Source of the DNA: DASUPK01 sp963821705
GTDB lineage: Bacteria; Actinomycetota; Thermoleophilia; Solirubrobacterales; 70-9
Length of the DNA: 64,000 nt
Assembly (NCBI GenBank): GCA_963821705.1
Contig: CAWGEV010000007.1
Location: 186,001-250,000 of the forward strand
Direction of reading: 5' to 3'
The position numbers and the translations under genes are program-made. How positions within the stretch are numbered: position 1 is the stretch's first letter; each line of letters starts with the position of its first letter. This document shows, one piece after another, positions 49,887-58,586 of this stretch. The notes under the pieces were generated by a model. That model saw only the letters and a list, made by a program, of their open reading frames with translations, had not been told where the DNA came from and made no database searches.

Positions 49887-50915
49887 CTACTCGTCGTAGA
49901 CCGTCTCGAAGAAGCGGGAGAGCTCGCCGGCCGCCCCCCTGACGCTGGCGATCGCGGTTGCGTAGTCCATCCTCAGCGGGCCGATGATCCCGACTGCGCC
50001 GAGGTTCCGGTAGCCGAGGCCGTAGTTCGCGCCGACGACGCTGACCGAGCGCAGCTCCGGCGCCGGGTTCTCGCCGCCGATCCAGACGAAGACCGAGCGA
50101 CGGTCGAGCGCGGTGCGGAGCGCGCGCAGCACGTTGACGCGACGCTCCAGGGCGCGCATGAGGTCGTCCGCGTGCGGGAGATCGGCGAAGTGCTCCTCCG
50201 AGAGCAGCCGGGCGGTCCCGTCCACGTACAGGGTGTCCTCGCCCGACTCGTCCAGATCCGTGAACGCGCCGGAGATCTCCGCCAGGAAGCCCGTCTCCTG
50301 TGGGCTCAGCTCCGGGTCGCGCAGCCGGTCCGCCGCCATGCGGGCGCCGAGGCCGAGGCCGGCGAGGCGCTCGTTGAGATAGCTCGCGGACCATTCGACC
50401 AGCCCCGTGTCGACCTCGTGGTCGAAGGTGAAGACGCGCTTCGTGACGCCTCCGTTGGAGGCGATCACGACCACCATCACCACCCGCGGCTGCAGCCGAA
50501 GCACCTCGATCCGGTGAATCGTCGCGGTGTCGAGCGGGGGCGCGGTGACCAGCGCCACGAGGTCCGTCACCTGCGAGAGCGTGGTGGTGGTCTCGCGGAT
50601 CGCCGCATCGACCTCTCGCCTCATGCGGGAGAGGCCGAGCTCGTCCGAGGCCGGCTGCGGGAGCCGGTCCTGGTGGGCGAGCAGGCGCTCGACGTAGAAG
50701 CGGTATCCGGCGTCGGTCGGGACGCGGCCGGCGGAGGTGTGCGGGTGGGTCAGGAAGCCCTCCTCCTCGAGGCCCGCGAGCTCGGCGCGCACGGTCGAGG
50801 CGCTCCAGTCGATGTCGGGGCCGTTGGCGAGCGCGCGAGAGCCGACGGGACGCGCGTCGTCCAGGTAGCGCTCGACCACCAATCGCAGGATCTGGCTCTG
50901 GCGTTCGCTCAGCAC
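49887..50915 (-). CDS. hrcA: Heat-inducible transcription repressor HrcA
   Basis: A 342-residue repressor with an N-terminal winged helix (LSERQSQILRLVVERYLDDARPVGS, STVRAELAGLEEEGFLTHPHTSAGRVPT) and the GAF-like HrcA core. It binds CIRCE operators of heat-shock genes. A TATCAT box is seven bases before its GTG. No CIRCE inverted repeat (TTAGCACTC-N9-GAGTGCTAA) is visible upstream; only a short TCAGC-ACAGA-GCTGA at 50909-50923 overlaps the start codon. dnaJ follows after 11 bases. Confidence 0.95.
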   Translation of the reverse strand: MLSERQSQILRLVVERYLDDARPVGSRALANGPDIDWSASTVRAELAGLEEEGFLTHPHTSAGRVPTDAGYRFYVERLLAHQDRLPQPASDELGLSRMRREVDAAIRETTTTLSQVTDLVALVTAPPLDTATIHRIEVLRLQPRVVMVVVIASNGGVTKRVFTFDHEVDTGLVEWSASYLNERLAGLGLGARMAADRLRDPELSPQETGFLAEISGAFTDLDESGEDTLYVDGTARLLSEEHFADLPHADDLMRALERRVNVLRALRTALDRRSVFVWIGGENPAPELRSVSVVGANYGLGYRNLGAVGIIGPLRMDYATAIASVRGAAGELSRFFETVYDE

Positions 50916-50922
50916 AGAGCTG

Positions 50923-50928
50923 ATGATA
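50923..50928 (-). promoter_or_regulatory. Putative -10 box TATCAT of hrcA, leaderless
   Basis: TATCAT on the minus strand ends seven bases before the GTG of hrcA. The gap CAGCTCT is part of a small inverted repeat TCAGC-ACAGA-GCTGA that could be an operator, though it does not match CIRCE. Confidence 0.5.
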
Positions 50929-50943
50929 GGAACGCGGCGGGCC

Positions 50944-51348
50944 CTATTCGGCGCTGATCTCCGCCTCGGCGTTCCGGATCACCTGGTTTTCGCCCTGCGC
51001 GGCCACCGTATCGACCACGACGCGGCCGTCGGCGACCTCCTTGACGGTGCCGCTCACCACCAGTTCCTGCTCCGGGAACCCCATCCCCCGGAACTGGACC
51101 GAGAGCCGCTTCAGCGCCTTCGGATCCCCGCCGGCCAGCGAGGCGGAGGCGCGCGCGACCTGGGCCATCATCCAGAGGCCGTGCAGGATGTTGCCCGGCA
51201 GGCCGACGGCCTTGGCGAACTCCGGGTCGATGTGGATCGGGTTGAAGTCCCCGGATGCCCCGGCGTAGCGGTGCGGCAGGTACTTGTCGGGAGTCACCTT
51301 CAGCTCCGGGATCGAGTCACCCACCTTCAGGTCCTTCAGATCAGGCAT
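50944..51348 (-). CDS. MaoC-like (R)-specific enoyl/hydroxyacyl dehydratase, HadB-like
   Basis: A 134-residue hotdog protein with the hydratase 2 motif YAGASGDFNPIHIDPEFAKAVG, holding catalytic Asp34 and His39, and the NILHGLWMMA helix. The start is the ATG at 51348, with GAGGAG placed correctly before it. It follows the HadA-like gene after one base. In mycobacteria HadB forms a heterodimer with HadA or HadC and dehydrates fatty acyl chains in FAS-II. Confidence 0.9.
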   Translation of the reverse strand: MPDLKDLKVGDSIPELKVTPDKYLPHRYAGASGDFNPIHIDPEFAKAVGLPGNILHGLWMMAQVARASASLAGGDPKALKRLSVQFRGMGFPEQELVVSGTVKEVADGRVVVDTVAAQGENQVIRNAEAEISAE

Positions 51349-51349
51349 C

Positions 51350-51790
51350 TCAGACTCCTCTGACGATGTTGGTCCAGGTCCCCTTGACGGTCTGGCTCCC
51401 GTCCTGGTTGGTGGAGACCGTCTCGAAGACGTAGAAGCCCTTGCCGTCCTTCTCATAGACCTCCTTGCAGGTGGCGGTCGTCTCGATCACATCCCCGTCG
51501 CAGACCGGCTCATCCCACTCGAACTCCTGCGAGCCGTGGAGCATCGTCGCGAGGTTGATGCCGACCTCGGGATCGAGAATCGCCGGGCCCATGGCCCGCG
51601 CGCTGTAGACGACGCAGAACATCGGCGGGGCGACGAGGTCCCTGTAGCCGGCGGCCTTGGCCGCATCGTGGTCGCGGTGCACGTCGCTGCCGGCGCCGAT
51701 CGCGTCGGCGAACTCGCGGATCTTCTCGGTGGCCACCTCGTAGGTCGCGGCTGGCCACTGCTTGCCGATGGCATCCGTCTTCACGGGCAT
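51350..51790 (-). CDS. MaoC N-terminal-like dehydratase subunit, HadA-like
   Basis: A 146-residue hotdog protein of the FAS1-dehydratase/UPF0336 group: IGKQWPAATYEVATEKIREFADAIG at the start, APPMFCVVYSARAMGPAI, LHGSQEFEWDEPVCDGDVIE. It lacks the Asp-His pair of the partner subunit, as HadA and HadC do. It pairs with the HadB-like gene one base downstream. A TAGACT box at 51803-51808 may be its promoter. Confidence 0.88.
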   Translation of the reverse strand: MPVKTDAIGKQWPAATYEVATEKIREFADAIGAGSDVHRDHDAAKAAGYRDLVAPPMFCVVYSARAMGPAILDPEVGINLATMLHGSQEFEWDEPVCDGDVIETTATCKEVYEKDGKGFYVFETVSTNQDGSQTVKGTWTNIVRGV

Positions 51791-51868
51791 GAGCGACGGG
51801 CAAGTCTAAGGACCTCGGCGCTCCGAGGAGTGGGCGGGTGACGCCGCTCGGCCCCCTCCCGCTCGCGT

Positions 51869-51874
51869 AACAAT
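51869..51874 (+). promoter_or_regulatory. Putative -10 box (T)AACAAT, leaderless
   Basis: AACAAT, preceded by T, ends six bases before the ATG at 51881 with CCCTGG between. This is the same layout as the leaderless starts on the other strand. Confidence 0.4.
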
Positions 51875-51880
51875 CCCTGG

Positions 51881-52495
51881 ATGCGCCCACGTATCACCAC
51901 GACGGACGCCGAGGGCGTGACTCGCTTCCGGTCGTGGGCGATCCCGGTGATCCTGGCCCTGATCTGCGGCTCGATCGTGGCCGCAATGGGGCTCGCCGGC
52001 GTGCTCGGGGCCGGCGTGGGTGTCGCGGTCGGTGCCATTGCCGCCACGGCACTCATCGTCTTCGCGTCCAACACCAAGCCGGACCGGGCGATCGAGGTCG
52101 CGGAGGCAGACGACGACGAACATCGCATACTCGTGCTCGCCACCGTCGAGGCCACCGCCGTCACAGCCCAGCGCATCGCGGAGCTCGCCGGCAGGCCGGC
52201 CGACGTCCGGCTGGTGGTCCCGGTTCCCAGCCACCGCCTCGACCGCTGGCTGTCGGCGGAGGACGACGCCCGCCGCGAGGCGGAGGCTCGCCTTGCGCGC
52301 TCGGCCGGGGCGCTGGTGGCGGCGGGGCTGCCGGTGAGCGGGTCGGTCGGGGATCACGACCCGGCCCAGGCGCTGGAGGACGAGCTGAGGGACTACGCCG
52401 CCGACGAGGTGGTGCTCCTCCTTCCCAACGGCAAGGACCCGCTGGCGAAGATCGAGACCAGGCTCTCCCTGCCCCTCCGGCGGGTGAGCGGCTAG
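51881..52495 (+). CDS. Membrane protein with C-terminal UspA-like domain
   Basis: A 204-residue protein. Two transmembrane helices at about residues 20-62 (SWAIPVILALICGSIVAAMG, VGVAVGAIAATALIVFAS) are followed by a cytosolic alpha/beta region: HRILVLATVEATAVTAQRIAELAG, VRLVVPVP, then DPAQALEDELRDYAADEVVLLLP, which is laid out like a universal stress fold without the ATP-binding G-rich motif. Function unknown. It converges on the SnoaL-like gene with a four-base overlap. Confidence 0.7.
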   Translation: MRPRITTTDAEGVTRFRSWAIPVILALICGSIVAAMGLAGVLGAGVGVAVGAIAATALIVFASNTKPDRAIEVAEADDDEHRILVLATVEATAVTAQRIAELAGRPADVRLVVPVPSHRLDRWLSAEDDARREAEARLARSAGALVAAGLPVSGSVGDHDPAQALEDELRDYAADEVVLLLPNGKDPLAKIETRLSLPLRRVSG

Positions 52496-52894
52496 AGACC
52501 CTCGCGCTCCTCCGCCATCGCGACGGCCTGTTCGGCGGTCGGCAGCATCGCGAGGAAGGTGCACTTCCCCGCGTCGTTCACGTCGAAGAGGAAGGCGAGG
52601 TCCATGCTGACCGCGATTCCGCCGCGCCCGCGTCCCTCCTGGTGAATCGCCGTGACGACGTGGCGCTCGCCCACGGTCGTGTGGTCCGTCACCTCAGCCG
52701 TGACCACCTCCCAGGCGTCGATCCAGGCCGTGATCCAGGAGACGAACCCCTCGTGGCCGTTGTAGTGGCCCGCGTTCGCCATCTCGGGCGAGGCGTAGAC
52801 CTCGACGTCCTCCGAGAGCGCGGCCAGCATCCGCGGCACGTCCCCCTCGTTGAAGGCGTCCATCCCTCCCTGTGCCAGCGCCTTCCGCTGCTCG

Positions 52895-52911
<17 letters not shown>
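52492..52911 (-). CDS. SnoaL/NTF2-like protein
   Basis: A 139-residue protein of the NTF2-like superfamily: QGGMDAFNEGDVPRMLAALSEDVEVYAS, FVSWITAWIDAWEVVTAEVTD and HVVTAIHQEGRGRGG, the cone-shaped fold of polyketide cyclases and steroid isomerases. Active-site residues vary widely, so the function is unknown. Its start overlaps the lepA end by 17 bases. Confidence 0.8.
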
Positions 52912-54703
<1,792 letters not shown>

Positions 54704-54704
54704 G

Positions 54705-54799
54705 AGCGGCCACCAGCCCGCTCCACTTGGGAGCGTCGCTCAGCGGCGCGACTGATGTTAGGCGGGCGCTTGTGGCCGCGGTCATGGGGCGAAGCCGTC
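54705..54799 (-). repeat. Structured intergenic repeat, copy R2
   Basis: Read on the minus strand this 95-base element begins with GACGGCTTCGCC, like R1 at 37810. The outer stem is GCGGCCAC/GTGGCCGC where R1 has GCGGTCAC/GTGACCGC; the inner stem is GCCC/GGGC where R1 has GGCC/GGCC. A GCTCC-CCAAGT-type hairpin with GGAGC lies at the 3' side. It fills the gap between the VOC fragment stop and the lepA ATG. Confidence 0.75.
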
Positions 54800-54959
54800 A
54801 GCCGGTCCGAAACTCCCTTTCGCCGATGCCCATCGCGTGCACGCCGGGCATCCCATCCGCGACCCGGACGGGCAGCTGCTCCCCGCGCAGGCGGCGGTCG
54901 AGCTCCGCCTCCTCGCACCCGACCTCGAGCCAGGTGATGCCACCAGCATCGGGAATCAC
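54798..54959 (-). pseudogene. C-terminal fragment of a VOC/glyoxalase-like protein
   Basis: About 53 codons of minus-strand sequence read VIPDAGGITWLEVGCEEAEL, later LPVRVADGMPGVHAMGIGER then EFRTG and TGA. Strong G/C third bases and the GVHAMGIGERE end match VOC-fold proteins of the glyoxalase-like type. The N-terminal two thirds are missing: the sequence changes at about 54955 into an unrelated plus-strand fragment. Confidence 0.6.
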
Positions 54960-55048
54960 TGATTCGCCTCTACGAGGAGGCGAACGAGGATCCGGACGGC
55001 TTCAGGGTGACGAGCCGCTACGTGGTCATCCGGCTCACGCCGCAGTAG
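54959..55048 (+). pseudogene. C-terminal fragment of an unidentified protein
   Basis: Thirty plus-strand codons ending in TAG read LIRLYEEANEDPDGF, then RVTSRYVVIRLTPQ. Nearly every third base is G or C, so this was a coding end. No start or N-terminal part is present; upstream in the same frame a stop comes within a few codons. I do not recognise the family. Its stop overlaps the end of the convergent DUF5519 gene. Confidence 0.5.
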
Positions 55049-55385
55049 GCGACGACAGGCCGTATCGGGCGACGATTCGGTCGTAGTTCAGGCGCATCAG
55101 CGCGATCACCTCGCGGACGTCCTCCTCGCCGTCGATCCGGCGCGCGGCCATGGCGTTCTTCCCGGGGAACACCGGATGGTCCGCGACGCGCCCCTGCTCC
55201 CTCAGCGCGACCCCAACCTCCTTCCCGAACGCGAAATGCGCCGCGTGGTCGCCGTGCAGGTGTCCGACCTCATGGTGGTTGACGTGAAAGCCCCACTCGC
55301 CGCGCTTGCCGTAGCCGGCCTCGACTCCGGGCCACGAGGTGACCTCGGCGGTGATCGTCTCGCTCGCTGACTTGGTGTCGGTCAT
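55035..55385 (-). CDS. DUF5519 family protein (luciferase-like)
   Basis: A 116-residue protein with EVTSWPGVEAGYGKRGEWGF, VGHLHGDHAAHFAF and VADHPVFPGKNAMAARRI, the conserved blocks of DUF5519. The His-rich GHLHGDHAAH could bind metal, but the function is not known. A strong Shine-Dalgarno (AGGAGG) is seven bases before the ATG. It follows murJ after 12 bases and is likely co-transcribed. Confidence 0.75.
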   Translation of the reverse strand: MTDTKSASETITAEVTSWPGVEAGYGKRGEWGFHVNHHEVGHLHGDHAAHFAFGKEVGVALREQGRVADHPVFPGKNAMAARRIDGEEDVREVIALMRLNYDRIVARYGLSSPTAA

Positions 55386-55397
55386 GGGTCCTCCTGG

Positions 55398-57245
55398 CTA
55401 GATCCGCCGCAGCAGTCTGGTGATCTGCCTGGCCTCGGGGACCCGCAGCGCCAGGACCGCGCCGAAGTAGGCGGCGAAGCCGGCGATCAGGGCCGAGCCC
55501 ACCGAGACCAGTTGGGCGATCGTGCTGCGGCCGAGCGCCTGGTCCAGGCCGTCCCAGACCACATAGGTGACGCCCGCGAGCAGCGCGGCGGCCATCAGGA
55601 CCCGGATGGTCGTCCCCATCAGCCGCTCCATGTCCAGCCCGTGAAGCTGGCGGCGCAGGATCACCATCTCCGCGACGACGCTCGAGATCGTCGCGATCAC
55701 CGTGGCGGCGACCACGCCGCCGATCCCGAAGGGCGAGTAGAGGGCGAATGAGAAGATCACGTCGACGACCAGGTTGGAGCCGGCGACCGCCGTCGGCACC
55801 CACGGCCGCTGGAGGCTGAAGAACGTCCGGGTCAGCATCAGGTAGAGCCCGTTGAACGGCAGCGAGAACGCGAACCAGAAGAGCGCCTGGGCGACCAGCT
55901 GCGTCTGGTGAGCGTTGAACTCGCCGCGCTGGTAGACGAGCCGGGTCATCGGGACCGAGAGGACCAGGACGGCGGCCGCGGCCGGGATCAGCAGCAGCAG
56001 GATCTGCCGCATCCCGTTGGACATGGTCGACCGCAGGTTGTCCCACTCATGGCGCGCCGCGAATCGGGCCAGGGTCGGGAAGGTCACCGTCGCCACGGCC
56101 ACCGAGAAGATCCCCTGGGGCAGCATGTAGATGCGGAACGCCTTGTCGATCGCCGCCGGCGCCTCGTTGGAGATCAGCGTCCCGACGATGCTGTTGAGCA
56201 GCAGGTCGAAGTTGATCAGCCCGAGGCTCAGCGTCACCGGGAGCATCAGCAGGAGGACGCGACGGACCTCCGGCATGCGCCAATTGATGCTCCGCGTGAA
56301 CCGGAACGGCGTGTTGCGCAGGTCCCAGACCGGAATCGCCAGTTGGACGACGGTTCCGACGAGCACACCGATGGCGTATGCGTAGATGCGGTCGTTGCCG
56401 TGGAACGCCGGCACCAGCAGGACCAGCACGACGATGATCACGACGTTCCAGAAGAACGGCGAGATCGCGAACGCCGCAAAGCGGTCGTAGCTGTTCAGGA
56501 CCCCGACCACCATCCCCGTCGCGCCGAGCAGGATCAGGATCGGGAAGAGGATCTGGGAGAGCGTGACGGTGAGGTCGAGGATCTCCCCGCTGAAGCCCGG
56601 CGCGAAGATGGGTGTGATCACCGGCGCCAGCAGGACGAACAGGGCGGTGAGCGCGCCTAGGACGAGCGTGACCAGGTAGATCATGGTCGAGGCCAGGCGG
56701 AAGGCCTCGCGCTTGTTCCCTTTCTCGAGCTCCTCGGTGAAGACGGGGACGAACGCGGCCTGGATCGCCGCGTCCGCGAACAGCGAGCGCACCAGGTTCG
56801 GGACCTGGAACGCGATCGTGAAGGCCGACATCGGTCCCGTGACGCCGAAGTAGCTCGCGGCCACGATCTCGCGCACCAGCCCTGCCACACGCGAGAACGC
56901 GGTGGCGATCGAGAAGAAGGCCGTGGAGCGGCCCAGCCTTCCCTCCTTCTCGTCGAACTCCGGCGGGACGAACGGGATCGTCGGCGTCGGCGCCGGGATC
57001 GCCATGAAGGTTGAGGTGTCCATCGAGACCGCCTCGTGGCGGCGCTCGATCTGCTCCGCCTCCAGCAGCCGCCGGTCCTCCTCCTCGGATCGCTCGGGGC
57101 GCTGCTCCTCGGTCAGCGGCTCGAACGGGCGGCCGGGGTCCGCCCCCTCATCCGGGCGGATCGCAGGGAAGTCCCGGGTCGAAGGATCGAACGGCTCCGG
57201 CGGCACGGGGGGCTCGCCGAAATCACCCTTACCCCTCTCGTTCAT
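55398..57245 (-). CDS. murJ: Lipid II flippase MurJ
   Basis: A 615-residue membrane protein of the MviN family: a 110-residue acidic cytosolic N-terminus, then about 14 transmembrane helices starting STAFFSIATAFSRVAGLVRE, with the conserved FGVTGPMSAFTIAFQVPNLVRSLFADAAIQAAFVPVF. It moves lipid II outward for wall synthesis. The long Pro/Glu-rich N-terminus (VPPEPFDPSTRDFPAIRPDE) is a feature of actinobacterial MurJ proteins. Divergent from rpsT across 39 bases. Confidence 0.93.
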   Translation of the reverse strand: MNERGKGDFGEPPVPPEPFDPSTRDFPAIRPDEGADPGRPFEPLTEEQRPERSEEEDRRLLEAEQIERRHEAVSMDTSTFMAIPAPTPTIPFVPPEFDEKEGRLGRSTAFFSIATAFSRVAGLVREIVAASYFGVTGPMSAFTIAFQVPNLVRSLFADAAIQAAFVPVFTEELEKGNKREAFRLASTMIYLVTLVLGALTALFVLLAPVITPIFAPGFSGEILDLTVTLSQILFPILILLGATGMVVGVLNSYDRFAAFAISPFFWNVVIIVVLVLLVPAFHGNDRIYAYAIGVLVGTVVQLAIPVWDLRNTPFRFTRSINWRMPEVRRVLLLMLPVTLSLGLINFDLLLNSIVGTLISNEAPAAIDKAFRIYMLPQGIFSVAVATVTFPTLARFAARHEWDNLRSTMSNGMRQILLLLIPAAAAVLVLSVPMTRLVYQRGEFNAHQTQLVAQALFWFAFSLPFNGLYLMLTRTFFSLQRPWVPTAVAGSNLVVDVIFSFALYSPFGIGGVVAATVIATISSVVAEMVILRRQLHGLDMERLMGTTIRVLMAAALLAGVTYVVWDGLDQALGRSTIAQLVSVGSALIAGFAAYFGAVLALRVPEARQITRLLRRI

Positions 57246-57250
57246 TGCTC

Positions 57251-57256
57251 TATTCT
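57251..57256 (+). promoter_or_regulatory. Putative -10 box TATTCT of rpsT
   Basis: TATTCT ends 28 bases before the rpsT ATG. Transcription from about 57263 would start right at the GC hairpin described next. It lies in the short divergent gap with murJ. Confidence 0.45.
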
Positions 57257-57264
57257 CTTCGCCG

Positions 57265-57284
57265 CCCCCGACGGGGGTCTTTTC
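57265..57284 (+). promoter_or_regulatory. Terminator-like hairpin in the rpsT leader
   Basis: CCCCC (57265-57269), loop GAC, GGGGG (57273-57277), then TCTTTTC up to the rpsT ATG. A GC stem followed by a T-run is the layout of an intrinsic terminator, yet it sits between promoter and start codon. It could be an attenuator, or simply place GGGGG as a weak ribosome site. Confidence 0.5.
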
Positions 57285-57551
57285 ATGGCCAATATCGCCT
57301 CCCAGAAGAAGCGGATCGCCCGCTCAGAGCGTGAGCGGCTCGAGAACCTGCGCTTTCGCAGCTCGGTGAAGACCCATTTCAAGCGCCTCGAGGCCGCGGT
57401 CCAGTCGGGCGACTCCGACACCATCGCCTCGGAGCACAAGGCGCTCGTCTCGCGGATCGACAAGGCGGTCCAGAAGGGCGCCCTGCACCGCAATACGGGC
57501 GCCCGGAAGAAGTCCCGCGCCGCCGGGATCGTCGGCGCGGCCTCGAAGTAG
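57285..57551 (+). CDS. rpsT: 30S ribosomal protein S20
   Basis: An 88-residue basic protein, MANIASQKKRIARSERERLE to GARKKSRAAGIVGAASK, matching S20 over its length; it binds the 16S rRNA 5' domain. An in-frame earlier ATG at 57036 lies antisense to murJ and is rejected. It stands alone on the plus strand, converging on holA after six bases. Confidence 0.96.
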   Translation: MANIASQKKRIARSERERLENLRFRSSVKTHFKRLEAAVQSGDSDTIASEHKALVSRIDKAVQKGALHRNTGARKKSRAAGIVGAASK

Positions 57552-57557
57552 GCCGCA

Positions 57558-58574
57558 TCACCGAAGTTCCCAGGCGAGCGGCTCGGTGTCGTCGGACACC
57601 AGCCCCAACGCCCTGCGCAGGGAGAGCGTGAACGCGACCCCCTCGGGGTAGTCGGAGCCTCCTCGCGACCAGAGCTCGAGGTCGGCGAGCGCGCGGATCG
57701 AGGCGTCCAGATCCTCCGGCGTACGGTCCTTCACCTTCGAGACGAGCATCTTGGCCGCGTATGGATGCATCGAGAGGCCCTTCGCCACCTCGCCGGGCGG
57801 CCGGCCCGCCTCGAGCTCGGTCGCCGCTCGCAGAGCCTGGCGCAGGCGCGGCGCGAGCGAATAGATGATCCGCGGCAGCGCCTCTCCCTGCGCGACCAGC
57901 CGCTCGGCGACCCGGATCGTCTCCTCCTCGTCGCCGGCCACGACCGCGTCCGCGAGGGTCCAGATCGCCTCCTCGGAGGTGTCCGCGATCATCGACTCGA
58001 GGTCGGCAACGCCGACGCTCCCGCCGTCGCCGGCCCACAACGCGAGCCGCTCGAGCTCGGTCCGAAGTCGCATCGGCCGGGGCCCGAGGCGCTCGACGAG
58101 CAGCCGCGCGGCGGCCGGCTCAAGCTCGAAACCGAGCTCGCGCGCCTCGGCCACGAGCTGCTTCGGGAGTTCGCGCTCCTTGGGAACGTCGAACGAGAGG
58201 ACCTCTCCCCCGGCCTTCTCGACCGCCTTGGCCAGGGCCGCCGGAGCCTTGCCGTGGGCGACCAGCGCCACCGTGGTCTCGGACGGGATCTGGCCGATGG
58301 TCTCCGTGGCGCGCTCGGTGTCGCCCTTTCCCCAGCCCTCCACCCCGTCCACGAGCAGATACCGGCGGGAGGCGATCAGCGAGATCGCCGCGAGGGACGA
58401 GACGAGCGCGTCGATGTCCGGTGAGCGGCGTCCCTCGCCGGCCTCGAAGAGCTCGAGGGCACCGGGTCCGCCCTCCCGCTCGGCGCGCTCGCGCAGCCGT
58501 CCTCGCGTACGGGCGATCTTGGCCTCGTCGGTTCCGGCGATCAGGTAAACCGGCTTCATCTCAGGGTCAGCCAT
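57558..58574 (-). CDS. holA: DNA polymerase III subunit delta
   Basis: A 338-residue clamp-loader subunit: MKPVYLIAGTDEAKIARTRGRL, DALVSSLAAISLIASRRYLLVDG and the C-terminal SMHPYAAKMLVSKVKDRTPEDLD are typical of HolA. It opens the sliding clamp together with the tau/gamma and delta' subunits. The comEA-comEC-holA-rpsT neighbourhood is the common one in bacteria. Twelve bases separate it from comEC. Confidence 0.93.
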   Translation of the reverse strand: MADPEMKPVYLIAGTDEAKIARTRGRLRERAEREGGPGALELFEAGEGRRSPDIDALVSSLAAISLIASRRYLLVDGVEGWGKGDTERATETIGQIPSETTVALVAHGKAPAALAKAVEKAGGEVLSFDVPKERELPKQLVAEARELGFELEPAAARLLVERLGPRPMRLRTELERLALWAGDGGSVGVADLESMIADTSEEAIWTLADAVVAGDEEETIRVAERLVAQGEALPRIIYSLAPRLRQALRAATELEAGRPPGEVAKGLSMHPYAAKMLVSKVKDRTPEDLDASIRALADLELWSRGGSDYPEGVAFTLSLRRALGLVSDDTEPLAWELR

Positions 58575-58586
58575 TCGGGTGAGAGG

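Noticed and set aside
49876..50394. N-terminal extension of DnaJ
   Set aside because: Antisense-like reading within hrcA; the J domain starts right at the GTG at 49875.
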